Positions 5,523 to 5,656 of a DNA stretch of 5,656 bases are shown here, one piece after another. The notes below the pieces were generated by a model. It did not search any database and had not been told where the DNA came from. It worked only from the letters and a program-made list of their open reading frames with translations. The stretch is taken from the NCBI GenBank assembly GCA_009778355.1, contig WRJY01000171.1:1-5656 (forward strand). The letters are read 5' to 3'. Position numbers and translations under genes: made by a program. The stretch is from Desulfovibrionaceae bacterium. GTDB lineage: Bacteria; Pseudomonadota; Gammaproteobacteria; Burkholderiales; Burkholderiaceae_C. Numbering within the stretch: position 1 is the stretch's first letter; the number at the start of each line of letters is the position of its first letter.

Positions 5523-5656
5523 ATATCCATTCCGGCTGTGTCTTCACGCGATCGGACGCTTTCGCGTCCCGTCGGCATCGCTGCACATGGGCGGGTCCGT
5601 CCATGCACATCCCGCCAGGCCGCCGACGCGGATGGCCTCTGGCGGTGCCGTGACGG
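5523..5656. other. GC-rich leader upstream of the tRNA array
   Basis: No further tRNA and no supported gene is seen. On the minus strand a GGACGC-GAAA-GCGTCC hairpin with a GNRA loop lies at 5554-5569, and a GGCGGG/CCCGCC pairing spans 5590-5616. Neither is followed by a T-tract. No clear -35/-10 pair is visible, so the array promoter may lie beyond the window. One minus-strand frame is open from the window edge to a stop inside tRNA-Leu, but it looks like non-coding GC-rich sequence. Confidence 0.4.
5554..5569 (-). repeat. GNRA-tetraloop hairpin upstream of tRNA-Leu
   Basis: Perfect 6-bp stem GGACGC/GCGTCC closing a GAAA loop on the minus strand, 32 bases before tRNA-Leu. It could be the stem of an upstream terminator or a leader structure of the array transcript. 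It lacks the U-run of a standard terminator. Confidence 0.45.

Noticed and set aside
5523..5656. Another tRNA at the window end
   Set aside because: No T-loop (TTCRANY), no anticodon arm and no acceptor pairing could be found.

Overview
The window looks like the flank of a mobile or island region in a GC-rich proteobacterium. This rests on base composition, the tRNA types and the protein families; no species marker is present. Every gene I can support lies on the minus strand, so transcription runs from high to low coordinates.

Layout in transcription order. (1) Positions 5656-5523 hold GC-rich leader-like DNA with several hairpins and no gene I can support. (2) Positions 5522-4783 hold a dense tRNA array: Leu(CAG), Pro(TGG), Glu(TTC), Tyr(GTA), Trp(CCA), a 26-nt 5' piece of an Arg-like tRNA joined directly to Ser(CGA), and a defective Arg(ACG). 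Each amino acid appears once, apart from the broken Arg pair. Several members are abnormal: Leu lacks the long variable arm, Trp sits inside a 13-bp extension of its acceptor stem, and Arg(ACG) cannot form a T-stem. This resembles the long tRNA arrays known from integrative elements, plasmids and phages more than a housekeeping tRNA operon. (3) Positions 4774-3080 hold a DinG-type helicase without its N-terminal part: no Walker A and no first Fe-S cysteine. It abuts the defective Arg tRNA and is best read as a pseudogene. (4) Positions 3079-2670 are mostly unassigned and end in the hipBA promoter with nested inverted repeats. (5) Positions 2669-1085 hold a complete hipB-hipA toxin-antitoxin operon with overlapping genes. 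(6) Positions 1084-823 are an intergenic stretch with a strong hairpin and the promoter of the next operon. (7) Positions 822-213 hold a second overlapping pair that looks like a type II toxin-antitoxin module, with an AbrB-like antitoxin and a RelE/ParE-like toxin. (8) Positions 212-1 hold nothing I can name.

How the parts may work together (inference): two tandem addiction modules next to a tRNA array and a broken helicase suggest accessory DNA kept by toxin-antitoxin stabilisation. E. coli HipA phosphorylates glutamyl-tRNA synthetase and related HipT acts on TrpS, so a HipA beside tRNA genes is suggestive but unproven. The strongest unusual signals are the structural oddities of the tRNAs and the tRNA-Arg/dinG junction.
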